Positions 18,417-28,024 of a stretch of DNA of 64,000 nucleotides are shown here, piece by piece. Positions within the stretch are counted from its first letter, which is position 1, and every line of letters starts with the position of its first letter. The position numbers and the translations under genes are program-made. Source of the DNA: Marinobacter subterrani. GTDB taxonomy: Bacteria > Pseudomonadota > Gammaproteobacteria > Pseudomonadales > Oleiphilaceae. The DNA is taken from positions 1,240,001-1,304,000 of the forward strand of contig NZ_LFBU01000001.1 of NCBI RefSeq assembly GCF_001045555.1, in the 5' to 3' direction. Under the pieces are notes generated by a model that was not told the origin of the DNA, made no database searches, and saw nothing but the letters and a program-made list of their open reading frames with translations.

Positions 18417-18465
18417 CACTCCGAAAGTCAGACGCTAATCGCCAAACACTGGCAGGAGAACACAA

Positions 18466-19584
18466 ATGAGAATTGGTGTACTGGGCGCCGGCCAACTGGG
18501 AAGAATGCTGGCACTGGCCGGATACCCACTGGCCAAGACCTTTGTTTTCTATGACATGTCCGGCAGCCCCAGTGCCGGCCTTGGTGAAGTCATCATCGAC
18601 CGTGACGGCCAATACCTGGACGACTTCCTGTCCCGCGTGGACCGGGTTACCTACGAATTTGAACACCTGCCGGTCGAGGTTGCCGAGAAAATCGCCGCCC
18701 ACAAACCGGTACACCCCTGCCCCCGAGCCCTGCAGGTGTGCCAGAACCGCGAGGCGGAGAAAACCCTGTTTGGCCAACTGGGCATCCCCACGCCGGAGTG
18801 GAAAATTGCCGACAGCGCCGCCGCCCTGAAAGCCGCCGCCGAAGAGCTTGGCTGCCCGGTGGTGGCAAAATCGAACACCGAAGGTTACGACGGCAAGGGC
18901 CAGGCAGTCCTGAAAAGCCCGGAAGATGCCGAGGCAGCATGGGACTCCATCGGCCATCCGCGCCTGATCGTGGAAAAATTTGTCGACTTCCACCGGGAAG
19001 TCTCGATCATCGCGGTCAGAGCCGAAGACGGTGATCTCGCCTTTTACCCGATGGCGGAAAACACCCACCACGAAGGTATCCTGCGCTACTCGATTGCCCC
19101 GGCACCGAAGCTTGAGAGACACATCCAGGAAGATGCCGAGCGATACATCAAGGCACTACTGAACGAATTGGATTATGTCGGCGTACTGACCCTTGAGCTG
19201 TTTGAGACTTCCGAAGGCCTGGTGGCCAACGAGATGGCCCCGAGGGTCCACAACTCCGGGCACTGGAGCATCGAAGGGGCGATGACCAGCCAGTTCGAAA
19301 ATCACATCCGCGCAGTAAGCGGCCATCCCCTGGGCAATGTCGCTCCCCGCGGGCTGAGCTGCATGATCAACATCATCGGCGAGCACGGCGATATCGAGCG
19401 CATCCTCGAACTGCCCTATGCCCACGTTCACCTCTATAATAAAGGGGAGCGGCCGGGCCGTAAGCTGGGCCATGTGAACATTCTTGCAGACAGCTACGAG
19501 GAGCTGGTGTGGCGTGTAAAGAACTGCGCGCAGTTCCTGCCCGGCAGCCCGGAGTTTAAAAGTTCTTTGACAGCAAAGGGTTGA
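18466..19584 (+). CDS. purK: N5-carboxyaminoimidazole ribonucleotide synthase PurK
   Basis: A 372-residue ATP-grasp enzyme that makes N5-CAIR from AIR, bicarbonate and ATP, feeding PurE. The N-terminal GVLGAGQLGRM (3-13), the ATP-grasp segment VVAKSNTEGYDGKGQ and the metal-binding LELFETSEGLVANEMAPRVH region are intact. CAGGAG precedes the ATG. Length and motifs are normal. Its stop overlaps the likely sodB -35 element. Confidence 0.97.
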   Translation: MRIGVLGAGQLGRMLALAGYPLAKTFVFYDMSGSPSAGLGEVIIDRDGQYLDDFLSRVDRVTYEFEHLPVEVAEKIAAHKPVHPCPRALQVCQNREAEKTLFGQLGIPTPEWKIADSAAALKAAAEELGCPVVAKSNTEGYDGKGQAVLKSPEDAEAAWDSIGHPRLIVEKFVDFHREVSIIAVRAEDGDLAFYPMAENTHHEGILRYSIAPAPKLERHIQEDAERYIKALLNELDYVGVLTLELFETSEGLVANEMAPRVHNSGHWSIEGAMTSQFENHIRAVSGHPLGNVAPRGLSCMINIIGEHGDIERILELPYAHVHLYNKGERPGRKLGHVNILADSYEELVWRVKNCAQFLPGSPEFKSSLTAKG

Positions 19585-19608
19585 TCTGACTCAAATCGAC
19601 CCTATATT
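19581..19608 (+). promoter_or_regulatory. Probable sodB promoter
   Basis: TTGATC and TATATT are spaced by 16 bp, with the -10 about 48 bp before the sodB ATG. The -35 overlaps the purK stop codon. Confidence 0.55.
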
Positions 19609-19655
19609 AGGACGACGTACATTCACATAAATAGAGAGACAGGGAGAACGACCTC

Positions 19656-20234
19656 ATGGCATTTGAACTTCCCGCACTGCCTTACGAAAAGAACGCACTG
19701 GAACCGCATATCTCTCAGGAAACCCTTGAGTACCATTACGGCAAGCACCACAACACCTACGTAACCAAGCTGAATGGCCTGGTCGAAGGTACCGATAACG
19801 CCAACAAGTCTCTTGAAGACATCATCAAGAGCGCCAGTGGCCCGCTGTTCAACAACGCCGCGCAGGTGTGGAACCACACCTTCTACTGGCACTGCCTGAG
19901 CCCGAACGGTGGCGGTGAGCCGACCGGCGCAGCCAAGGAAGCCATCGAAAAAGCGTTCGGCTCCTTCGAAGACTTCAAGAAAGAGTTCAACGACAAGGCC
20001 GCCAACAACTTCGGCTCCGGCTGGACCTGGCTGGCGAAGAAGGCCGACGGCAGTGTTGCCATCGCCAACACCAGCAACGCCGAAACCCCGCTGACCGGTG
20101 CCGACAAGCCGGTACTGACGGTCGACGTGTGGGAACATGCGTACTACATAGACTACCGCAACTCGCGCCCGAACTATCTGGAAGCCTTCTGGAACCTGGT
20201 CAACTGGGATTTCGTGAACGAAAACCTGGCCTGA
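19656..20234 (+). CDS. sodB: Iron superoxide dismutase SodB
   Basis: A 192-residue cytoplasmic SOD. Metal ligands His27, His74, Asp157 and His161 are all present, and Gln70 in FNNAAQVWNHTFYW is the Fe-type active-site glutamine (Mn enzymes place it elsewhere). GGGAGAACG lies upstream of the ATG. The gene is monocistronic by context: own promoter, and a palindrome after the stop. Confidence 0.97.
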   Translation: MAFELPALPYEKNALEPHISQETLEYHYGKHHNTYVTKLNGLVEGTDNANKSLEDIIKSASGPLFNNAAQVWNHTFYWHCLSPNGGGEPTGAAKEAIEKAFGSFEDFKKEFNDKAANNFGSGWTWLAKKADGSVAIANTSNAETPLTGADKPVLTVDVWEHAYYIDYRNSRPNYLEAFWNLVNWDFVNENLA

Positions 20235-20274
20235 TCCGGCCCAGTTACCCAGTGCAGCGATTAAACGCTGCGAG

Positions 20275-20307
20275 ACACGAACGCCCGCCCTGCGCGGGCG
20301 TTCGTGT
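20275..20307 (+). terminator. Stem-loop after sodB
   Basis: A perfect 14-bp stem (ACACGAACGCCCGC and its complement) with a 5-base loop. The T tract after it is weak, so it may act as an mRNA-stabilising structure as much as a terminator. Confidence 0.55.
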
Positions 20308-20350
20308 ATGTGTCATTGAAAAGTAATTACAAATTGATACAACCACGCCC

Positions 20351-20377
20351 TGAAATCTTTGGAAAAATCGCCGATAC
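20351..20377 (+). promoter_or_regulatory. Candidate sigma-28 (FliA) promoter
   Basis: TGAA, 15 bp, GCCGATAC: compare the consensus TAAA-N15-GCCGATAA. It is about 120 bp upstream of the GGDEF-EAL gene and would place that gene in the late flagellar regulon. Confidence 0.45.
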
Positions 20378-20497
20378 TCAGTTCAGTTATCCTTACTCTG
20401 AACCATACGTACAAGTAACCCTCAGGGTGAGATTCCACGCGCCGTGATTCATACGCTGCGCTATCGCCCCGAGGAAACCGGATTTTAACAGGCCTGA

Positions 20498-22558
20498 ATG
20501 CAGAACTCCTTTGAGGTTGAACATCGCCTGGGCTATCGAATACTACGGTGGATCCTTGCCGTGGCCCTGGTAAGTGGTGTTATTGTCAGCACCATTCAGG
20601 TGATCCTGGACGCTCAGCGCGTGTCCGCCGGGCTGGACAATGACGCCGGCCAGACCATCACCATGGTGAAAGACGCGGCAACCCAGGCCGTGTTCAGTAT
20701 TGATGCCGAACTGGCCCAGCAGGTGGTAGACGGCCTGTTCGCCAAGGAAGCCATTCACAGGGCCCGCATCACCCACCCCGACGGTGACCCCCTCGGCAAT
20801 CGCAGCCGCCCGATGCAGGAGGCCGGCTTCAGGCCCCTTACCGACCCGATTTTTGGCGCCGAGCGCCACTTCCGCGAGCCTCTGTTCCGGGAAGGCCGGC
20901 CGGAGACTGTCTACGGCTATCTGGATGTTCACTACGACACGGCACCGGCGGCCGGTACCTGGCTGGATCGCGCGGCTGTCACCTTTGCCTCGGGGATAGC
21001 AACGGCCCTTATTCTCGGCATGGTGCTTTTTTACGTCTTCCACCTGTTACTCACCCGGCCACTGCTGCGAATCGTCCGCTCCGTCAAGCAGGTTGATCCG
21101 GCCCACCCGGACGACCGCCTGGTCACCATCCCCTCCGGCCACCAGAAAGATGAACTGGGCTTGTGGGTGAACGCTACCAACAACCTTCTGGTCGCCATTG
21201 GCGACAGCCAGAAACGCCACCGGGAGGCTGAGGACAGGGTCAGCCGCCTGTCGCGCTATGACCAGCTGACCGGCCTGCCCAGCCGCGACACCTTTATGGA
21301 ATTGCTGGTGCGCAACATTGAGGAGGCTGGTACGCGGAACACCCAGCTTTCGCTGATTGTCTGCGGCATTGATGATTTCAAGTCGGTGAACGAGCAATGC
21401 GGTTTCCGCACCGGCGATCTCATTCTGCAGACGATCGCAGACCGGATGACCCACATGCTGGACAATGCCCGCTTCACCATAGCCCGACTGGGCAGCGATC
21501 AGTTTGTGATTGTTGAAAAGGGCCTCCGGGACGGCTTCCAGGCGGCAGATACCGCCGAGCGCATCCTTGACTGCATCAGCATGCCCATGCTGGTGGAGGA
21601 CCAGAACATTGCCATGACGGCAACCATGGGCGTTGCGCTGTTTCCGTCTGATACCGACCAGGCCGACCGGCTGCTGCAGAGCGCCGAACAGACCATGACC
21701 CTGGCCAAGCAGAACGGCCATAACCACTTCCAGTTCTATGTCGCCAGTATCGACCAGGAGATCCGTGACCGGAAACAGCTGGAAAAAGACCTGGCCCAGG
21801 CCCTCGCCAATCATCAGCTCCACCTGGTGTACCAGCCCCAGATCAACCTGGAAAGCAAGCGGGTGATCGGTGCCGAGGCGCTGCTACGGTGGGAACATCC
21901 CACCCGCGGTCTTGTACCGCCCGATTTCTTCATTCCCGTGGCCGAAGCCAATGGCTCCATCGTCGAGATTGGCCAATGGGTTCTGGACCAGGCCTGCTGG
22001 CAGGCAGCTCGCTGGGCATTCGGTGGCACCCCGCTGCGTATTGCCGTGAACCTCTCGGCCGTTCAGTTGCGTCAGGATTCGATTGTGGATGACATTCTCG
22101 ACACTCTGAGGCGCCACAAGATTCCGGCCGGCCGGCTGGAGCTTGAAGTAACTGAAACCAGCTTCATGACCAACCTGTCCGATGCCGTGGCCAAACTGCG
22201 TCGCTTGCGCAAGGCGGGCATCAGCATTGCGGTTGACGATTTTGGTACCGGCTATTCATCGCTCACCTACCTCAAGCAGATGCCGGTTCAGCACCTCAAG
22301 ATCGACAAGCAGTTCATCCGCGACCTGCTGGTGAATGAGGAAGACACCCGGATTGCCAATACCATCATCGACCTCGGCAAGAGCCTGAACCTGACGGTCA
22401 TTGCCGAAGGGGTGGAAACCGCCGAGCAGGAATATTATCTCAGCCAGCGCGGCTGCCAGCTGGCCCAGGGCTACTACTTCAGCAAACCGCTTCTACCAAG
22501 CGATTTTGAGACCTTCGTAAAAGGCTTCCACGAGAAAATCCTGGAAAATAACACCTGA
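20498..22558 (+). CDS. Membrane GGDEF-EAL protein with degenerate GGDEF, probable c-di-GMP phosphodiesterase
   Basis: A 686-residue sensor: membrane helix (about 17-37), periplasmic domain (38-158), second helix (about 165-187), HAMP-like linker, GGDEF domain (about 245-400) and EAL domain (about 425-675). The GGDEF motif is replaced by LGSDQF (about 330-335), so cyclase activity is unlikely. The EAL domain keeps EALLRW, NLS, EVTET, DDFGTGYSS, KIDK and EGVET, so c-di-GMP hydrolysis is expected, perhaps stimulated by GTP on the broken GGDEF as known in other hybrids. A sigma-28-like site upstream hints at motility-linked expression. Confidence 0.92.
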   Translation: MQNSFEVEHRLGYRILRWILAVALVSGVIVSTIQVILDAQRVSAGLDNDAGQTITMVKDAATQAVFSIDAELAQQVVDGLFAKEAIHRARITHPDGDPLGNRSRPMQEAGFRPLTDPIFGAERHFREPLFREGRPETVYGYLDVHYDTAPAAGTWLDRAAVTFASGIATALILGMVLFYVFHLLLTRPLLRIVRSVKQVDPAHPDDRLVTIPSGHQKDELGLWVNATNNLLVAIGDSQKRHREAEDRVSRLSRYDQLTGLPSRDTFMELLVRNIEEAGTRNTQLSLIVCGIDDFKSVNEQCGFRTGDLILQTIADRMTHMLDNARFTIARLGSDQFVIVEKGLRDGFQAADTAERILDCISMPMLVEDQNIAMTATMGVALFPSDTDQADRLLQSAEQTMTLAKQNGHNHFQFYVASIDQEIRDRKQLEKDLAQALANHQLHLVYQPQINLESKRVIGAEALLRWEHPTRGLVPPDFFIPVAEANGSIVEIGQWVLDQACWQAARWAFGGTPLRIAVNLSAVQLRQDSIVDDILDTLRRHKIPAGRLELEVTETSFMTNLSDAVAKLRRLRKAGISIAVDDFGTGYSSLTYLKQMPVQHLKIDKQFIRDLLVNEEDTRIANTIIDLGKSLNLTVIAEGVETAEQEYYLSQRGCQLAQGYYFSKPLLPSDFETFVKGFHEKILENNT

Positions 22559-22580
22559 TTCACCACCCTGAGGAGTTGCC

Positions 22581-23168
22581 ATGGGAACTACCATCATTGG
22601 CCTGATTGTTATTGCTGTTGCCGTTATTTATGTGGTTTTTATCTACAACCGCCTGGTTTCCCTGCGCAATCAGTTCAAGAACGGCTTTGCCCAGATTGAT
22701 GTTCAACTGCAGCGGCGCCACGACCTGATTCCGAACCTTGTTGAAGCGGCCAAGGCCTACCTCACCCACGAAAAGAGCACGCTCACCCAGGTTATGGAAG
22801 CCCGGAACAACGCCGTCAGCGCCCAGAAAGACGCCGCCGGGGACCCCGGTGAAACCACCAAGATCCAGCGCCTGGGCAGCGCTGAAAACCTGCTGACCAA
22901 GGCCCTCGCCAACTTCTACGCCGTGGCCGAGAACTACCCGGACCTGAAAGCCAACGAGACCATCCAGCAATTGATGGAAGAGCTTTCCAGCACCGAAAAC
23001 CGGGTTGCCTTCGCGCGCCAGGCCTATAACGACGGCATAATGAGCTACAACATCTTCCGGGAGCAATTCCCCAACAACGTCATTGCCGGCATGTTTGCCT
23101 TCAGGGAAACTGCCCAGTTGCAACTGGATTCACCGGAAGCCCGCCAGGCACCGAAAGTGGCTTTCTGA
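22581..23168 (+). CDS. lemA: LemA family protein
   Basis: A 195-residue protein with an N-terminal membrane helix (about 3-24) and the LemA signature: LVSLRNQFKNGFAQIDVQL, the RRHDLIPNLVE segment and a long helical bundle ending in YN-rich RQAYNDGIMSYN. The molecular role of LemA is poorly known, but it is regularly encoded beside an M48 membrane protease, as here (11 bp gap). TGAGGAG precedes the ATG. Confidence 0.93.
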   Translation: MGTTIIGLIVIAVAVIYVVFIYNRLVSLRNQFKNGFAQIDVQLQRRHDLIPNLVEAAKAYLTHEKSTLTQVMEARNNAVSAQKDAAGDPGETTKIQRLGSAENLLTKALANFYAVAENYPDLKANETIQQLMEELSSTENRVAFARQAYNDGIMSYNIFREQFPNNVIAGMFAFRETAQLQLDSPEARQAPKVAF

Positions 23169-23179
23169 GGCTCCGGGCC

Positions 23180-25177
23180 ATGGCTCATTCCGGGTTCTTT
23201 CAGCGCCAGGCTCACGCCCGGCGCAACACCAGCCTGCTGGTGTTTCTGTTTCTGACCGCGGTCGCGCTTATCACCCTGGCGGTGTGCCTGGTGGGTTACT
23301 TTGTAACGCGCAGCGAATCCTCCGGCCTCGCCTTTCACCACTGGTTGCTCTCCAACCACGGGCTGCTGACCGGTGCCACTGTCATACTGCTGATTGGCCT
23401 CGGGTCCCTGCTGCGCTGGGTTGATCTGGCCGGCGGCGGCAGCCGGGTCGCAAAAATGGTGGGTGCGCGGCCGATTGAACCGGACACCCGGGATGGCGAG
23501 GAGCGCAAACTGCGCAACGTGGTTGAGGAAATGGCTATCGCCAGTGGTGTTCCGGTACCCGAACTCTATGTGATGGATCAGGAAACCGGCATCAACGCCT
23601 TCGTGGCGGGCTACACGGCCAACGAAGCGGTGATGGTGGTGACCCACGGGGCACTTACGCAGCTATCCAGGGACGAGCTGCAGGGTGTGGTTGCCCATGA
23701 GTTCAGCCACATCTTCAACGGCGACATGCGCCTGAACGTGCGTCTTATTGCCCTGCTGGCCGGCATACTGATGATTGGTCAGATCGGCGGTTTCCTGATG
23801 CGCGCATCCTTCTATCGGGGGCACCGCATTGGCCGGTCCCGGGACGGTCGGGCACAGGCCGCCATGGGCATTATCGGCCTGGCGCTGTTGGTCATTGGTT
23901 ACGTCGGCGTGTTCTTCGGCCGGCTTATTCAGGCCGCTGTCTCCCGGCAGCGGGAAATGCTGGCAGACGCCTCTTCCGTGCAGTTTACCCGCAATCCCGA
24001 CGGGATCGCCGGCGCTTTGTTCAAGATCGGTTTGAAGGGCGGCTACCTGGACACCACCAGCCACGCCAGCGACATGAATCATATGTGTTTTGGCGAGAGC
24101 GCACGGATGAAATTCACCAGCCTGCTGGCGTCTCACCCGTCTATCGACGACCGTATTAACGCGATCCAGCCCGGCATGCTGGCCCGGCTGCGCAGCCGGC
24201 TCCGGGATACCGAACCGGGTGCCACTCTGTATCGGGGCTCGGCCCCGGGCGATTCATCGGGGACATCCGCATTCACCGCCGCGGCATCCGAGATTCTGGG
24301 CCCGGTCACCGGACAGGCGGCGCGAACTTCGCCACTGGCTTCCCGGACAGAACCGGCAAACCGCCCGGTCCGCCGCTTCTCGAACCAGGTTGGCACCATC
24401 AACCGGCAAAGCGAGGATTTCGCCCTCGGCTTCCTGAGCCGGCTTCCGGCTACCTTCCGCAACCTTCTCTACACCCGGGCCGGTGCGGTGCAGCTTTGCT
24501 ATGCCCTGCTGATCAGTGAGCTTCCACGGGACCAGCAGTTGGCAAGACTGACCGGGCTGGCATCTCACCCGGTGTTGGGCAGCCAGCCAGACCTGCTGGA
24601 AAAGCTGCTACCTGCCCTCGACAGCATTGGTGATGGAGTCCGCTTCCCGGCCCTGGAACTGGCCATGCCGGCCTTGCGCAAGCTGGACCCGGAAGAGCGG
24701 GAAATGCTCATTGCCAACGTTCAGAAACTGGTTGCGGCGGATAACCGGGTCAGCCTGTTTGAACTGGCGCTGACCAGCTTCCTGCACCGGCATCTCGGCA
24801 CTGGTGCGGACCGGGTGGTTCCTGTTCGCTACAAGAGCTACAGGCCGGTATTGCCAGCCCTGCAGAGGCTTCTGGGCCTTCTGGCACGGGCCGGCTCACC
24901 ATCCCTTGTGGAAGCGGAAACCGTTTACCGGGAGGCAATGGCAGGCTTTATTGATGCCGGGAGGCCGCCTGAGGAGGTACCGGAGAAAGTCACCATGCGC
25001 CAGCTTCAGGAGGCGCTAGTGGTGCTGAATGGCCTGTCGCCGCTGCTGAAACCCGCGGTCATTGACGCCTGCGGCCACTGCATTACCCACGACGGCAAGG
25101 TTGAGCCCCGGGAATACGAGCTGATGCGGCTGGTGGCGGACCAGATGGATTGTCCGATGCCGCCACTGCTGGTCTAG
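23180..25177 (+). CDS. M48 family membrane metalloprotease
   Basis: A 665-residue protein. Two N-terminal membrane helices (about 20-45 and 56-76) precede an M48 (HtpX/Ste24-like) zinc protease domain with HEFSH (His173, His177) and the downstream Glu in REMLADASSVQF. Two more hydrophobic segments follow HEFSH. The C-terminal ~300 residues form an extra soluble helical domain ending with a TerB-like HCITHDGKVEPREYELMRLV segment; this domain is not part of minimal HtpX. It is co-transcribed with lemA, and is probably involved in membrane or envelope protein turnover. It converges on gspD with 3 bp between stops. Confidence 0.9.
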   Translation: MAHSGFFQRQAHARRNTSLLVFLFLTAVALITLAVCLVGYFVTRSESSGLAFHHWLLSNHGLLTGATVILLIGLGSLLRWVDLAGGGSRVAKMVGARPIEPDTRDGEERKLRNVVEEMAIASGVPVPELYVMDQETGINAFVAGYTANEAVMVVTHGALTQLSRDELQGVVAHEFSHIFNGDMRLNVRLIALLAGILMIGQIGGFLMRASFYRGHRIGRSRDGRAQAAMGIIGLALLVIGYVGVFFGRLIQAAVSRQREMLADASSVQFTRNPDGIAGALFKIGLKGGYLDTTSHASDMNHMCFGESARMKFTSLLASHPSIDDRINAIQPGMLARLRSRLRDTEPGATLYRGSAPGDSSGTSAFTAAASEILGPVTGQAARTSPLASRTEPANRPVRRFSNQVGTINRQSEDFALGFLSRLPATFRNLLYTRAGAVQLCYALLISELPRDQQLARLTGLASHPVLGSQPDLLEKLLPALDSIGDGVRFPALELAMPALRKLDPEEREMLIANVQKLVAADNRVSLFELALTSFLHRHLGTGADRVVPVRYKSYRPVLPALQRLLGLLARAGSPSLVEAETVYREAMAGFIDAGRPPEEVPEKVTMRQLQEALVVLNGLSPLLKPAVIDACGHCITHDGKVEPREYELMRLVADQMDCPMPPLLV

Positions 25178-25180
25178 CGC

Positions 25181-27136
25181 TTACTGCACCCGTGTGCTGC
25201 TACCCGCGTCAAACAGCTCGTCGATAGGCGGCTGGGCACCTCGCTTGGGCAGGCCGAGCTTCTCCCGCACATTGAGATTGACGTCCCACAGCTCGCGGTA
25301 TTTGACGTCAGTGGCCGCCACCGCGTCTGCCTTACCCAGCATAATGGTCGGCTTCAGGAACACCAGGAGGTTCCGCTTGACCCGGCTGGTGGATTCGGAC
25401 GAGAACAAACGCCCGAGAAACGGAATGTCGCCCAACAATGGTACCTTGCTCTTGGTGACCTGGGTGTCTTCCCGGATCAGCCCGCCAAGCACAATGGTCT
25501 CGCCATCGTCGGCCAGTACCGTGGTCTTGATCTCCCGTTTGTTGGTTACGATATCCGAGGCATTCTCAATGCTGTCTGCAACGCTCTCCGTGGTCTGCTC
25601 AACCACAAGGCGTACCAGGCCATCCGCGCTGATGGTCGGGGTGACTCTCAGGGTGAGGCCGACGTCCCGACGCTCAATGGTTGTAAAGGGGTTGGTGGCA
25701 CCATCGGCGTTGGCGGTGTATTGCCCGGTCCGGAAGGGCACGTTCTGGCCCACGGTGATTTCCGATTCCTGATTATCCAGGGTGATGATACTGGGTGTGG
25801 ACAGCAAGTTGGCCGCCGTGGAGGTCGAGAGAGCCTGCAACAGCACACCCCAGCTCACGCCGTTTTCATTGCGCTCGCCGGCGCCGATGGTAATCCCGCC
25901 CACGGCCGGGGCAATCACGGAATTAGACAGTATGGCGGTGAGCACATCACCCAGGCTGCGCCCGACATTGCCGAAGTTGGTGCCGACCACCGGCGTCGAT
26001 CCGCCGGACTCGTCTCCGGCGGCCAGCTGTACACCCAGATCACGGCCCATTTCATCACTGATTTCGACAATGGCCGCTTCGATCATCACCTGAGCCCGGC
26101 GTACATCCAGCGCCGCCACAATCTGCTCGGCCTCCTGCATCAGCGACGGTTCACCGCGCACCACCAGGGCATTCAGGCCTTCGTCGGCAAAGACCGCAAA
26201 GGAACTGCCCGGATTGCCGCCCCCCGACGCCGACGCGGCCGCGCCGGTGCCTTCTTTCGCCACTTCCCCCATGACACCTTTGAGGATCTCAGCGAGGTTT
26301 TTGGCATCGGCATGCTTCAGGCGAATCACCTTGGTGGTCCCGCCGGTTGCCGAAGGCTGGTCCAGCTGTTCAATCAGCCCCCGCATCTTGTCGCGGAAAG
26401 CTTTATCGCCCCTGAGAATCAGGCGGTTTGAACGCTCGTCAGCGGTAACACTGTAGTCATTGGCCCCGGCTTCTCCGGCGGTCTTACCCAGTTGGGCGGG
26501 CGCCAGTTCCTGCAGCAGAGTCACCATGTCGCCAACCCAGGCTTCGTCCAGCTGAATAACCTCCACCTCGTATTCCGGCGGGGTATCCAGTTCCCTGACA
26601 ATCTGTTCGATCCGCTGGATATTGGAGGAATGGTCGCTGATGATCAGCGCATTGGCCGACGCCACACCGGCCAGGTGCCCGTATTTCGCCACCAGGGGCC
26701 GGAGAATCGGCACCAGCTCAAGGGCGTTAGCGTTTTCGATCGGGATGACCCGGGTAATCAGCTGTTCCGAGGGGGTTTCCTTGAACCGGGAAAGGATTTC
26801 GGCGGACTGTTTGGCATCCACCTGTTGCACAACCTTGATCACTTCCTCGCCGGGAATCGCCGTGAAGCCATGCACGTTGAGCACCGCCAGGAACAGGTCG
26901 TAAATCTCGTCCTTGTTCATGGGCGCGCTGGACAGCACCGTCACCTTGCCCTTAACCCGCGGGTCCACCACAAAACTGTAGCCGGTAATGTCTGCCACCT
27001 GGGTCACGAAGGCACGAATGTCAGCATCCTTCAGGTTCAGTCGCCAGGTCTCCTCCTGCCCGTATGCCAATGACATCATCGGTAACAGTATAAGCAGTGC
27101 AATGGCCCGTAACAGATTGGTCTTGTGGTTATACAT
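25181..27136 (-). CDS. gspD: Type II secretion secretin GspD
   Basis: A 651-residue outer-membrane secretin. The signal peptide ends near SLAYGQ; then come the N0 domain (about 30-100), N1-N3 repeats, a Gly/Ser-rich N3 insert, and the secretin core with VPLLGDIPFLGRLF and NLLVFLKPTI. The ATG at 27136 was preferred to 27178 because a clean signal peptide starts there and ACAGGAAG lies upstream; the longer start overlaps gspC. It forms the exit channel for folded exoproteins. Only gspN, C and D are here; the remaining gsp genes must be elsewhere. Confidence 0.95.
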   Translation of the reverse strand: MYNHKTNLLRAIALLILLPMMSLAYGQEETWRLNLKDADIRAFVTQVADITGYSFVVDPRVKGKVTVLSSAPMNKDEIYDLFLAVLNVHGFTAIPGEEVIKVVQQVDAKQSAEILSRFKETPSEQLITRVIPIENANALELVPILRPLVAKYGHLAGVASANALIISDHSSNIQRIEQIVRELDTPPEYEVEVIQLDEAWVGDMVTLLQELAPAQLGKTAGEAGANDYSVTADERSNRLILRGDKAFRDKMRGLIEQLDQPSATGGTTKVIRLKHADAKNLAEILKGVMGEVAKEGTGAAASASGGGNPGSSFAVFADEGLNALVVRGEPSLMQEAEQIVAALDVRRAQVMIEAAIVEISDEMGRDLGVQLAAGDESGGSTPVVGTNFGNVGRSLGDVLTAILSNSVIAPAVGGITIGAGERNENGVSWGVLLQALSTSTAANLLSTPSIITLDNQESEITVGQNVPFRTGQYTANADGATNPFTTIERRDVGLTLRVTPTISADGLVRLVVEQTTESVADSIENASDIVTNKREIKTTVLADDGETIVLGGLIREDTQVTKSKVPLLGDIPFLGRLFSSESTSRVKRNLLVFLKPTIMLGKADAVAATDVKYRELWDVNLNVREKLGLPKRGAQPPIDELFDAGSSTRVQ

Positions 27137-27168
27137 CTGGCGATTTCTTCCTGTTTCGATGAACCCGG

Positions 27169-28023
27169 TCAGCGCCACTGCTCGGGTATGGCATAACTGA
27201 TGGTGAGGATGGATCCGTCACGCTCGATTTCGATGTCCAGCCGGGGCTGGCCCCGCCAGCTTTCAAGCAGGGCTTTGTCCTGGCTGATATCCCCCAGCCG
27301 CTGGCCATTGATGGCGGTAATCACATCGCCGGCCTGCAGGTTGACAGCGTTGAGCATGGCGTTAGAGCCGTCATAAACATACCCGGACATGCCGCTGTCA
27401 TCCACCGGGCTAAGCCCGTAGGGTGCCAGTGCGGCGATGCCCTGGCTATCAATCTGTTCACGGGCGGTGGCCAGAAACGCCTCGGGGGATGATTCTGCCG
27501 GCTCCGCTGCAACTTCTGCAACCAGATCCGAAGATGCCGGCTCTTCGAACGTCAGCGACTCATAACGCCCTGCCCGCCGAATCAGTACCCGCCCGGGCTC
27601 CACCTCCGCCAGCTCGGCATTGCCGGGCAACAGGTCCCCTACCTTGTAATACGCTGTTTCACCATTGCTTCCTGCAACTATAGCACCGGAGTCTTCCGGG
27701 CGCTGCGCCACCAGTACGCCTTCGAGCCGCAGACTCAGGCGGGTCTCCGGCGCGGAACGGCGAACAGCATCGGCAACCTTAACCGGCTGTGCCGAACGGC
27801 CAAAAAAGTCGTAGATGGCGATGGACCCGCCCGGACGCCCGCCGGAGGCCAGATTCTGTGCGCCATCCGATACCGGCGCGCGGGGAACCGGCCGGTCATC
27901 CCAGGCGATGAGCCAGGTAATCCGGGCCATGGCCACTGCCAGATAGAGCACCAGCGCCAGCAATAACAGATTGGCAAGGGTCCGGGCAATTCTGGCCTGG
28001 GCGTGAATACTCGGCAGTGGCAT
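27169..28023 (-). CDS. gspC: Type II secretion protein GspC
   Basis: A 284-residue inner-membrane protein with one N-terminal helix (about 18-40), an HR domain (about 85-155: SLRLEGVLVA, then AYYKVGDLL) and a C-terminal PDZ-like domain (about 190-282; NLQAGDVITAINGQRL). GspC links the inner-membrane platform to the GspD secretin. The start at 28023, immediately after the gspN stop, gives a normal N-terminus; an upstream frame to 28074 has no membrane-protein character. Confidence 0.92.
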   Translation of the reverse strand: MPLPSIHAQARIARTLANLLLLALVLYLAVAMARITWLIAWDDRPVPRAPVSDGAQNLASGGRPGGSIAIYDFFGRSAQPVKVADAVRRSAPETRLSLRLEGVLVAQRPEDSGAIVAGSNGETAYYKVGDLLPGNAELAEVEPGRVLIRRAGRYESLTFEEPASSDLVAEVAAEPAESSPEAFLATAREQIDSQGIAALAPYGLSPVDDSGMSGYVYDGSNAMLNAVNLQAGDVITAINGQRLGDISQDKALLESWRGQPRLDIEIERDGSILTISYAIPEQWR

Positions 28024-28024
28024 A

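Noticed and set aside
18022..19122. 366-codon minus-strand frame across purE end and purK
   Set aside because: Runs through two family C palindromes and is antisense to purK; its translation reflects the repeats.
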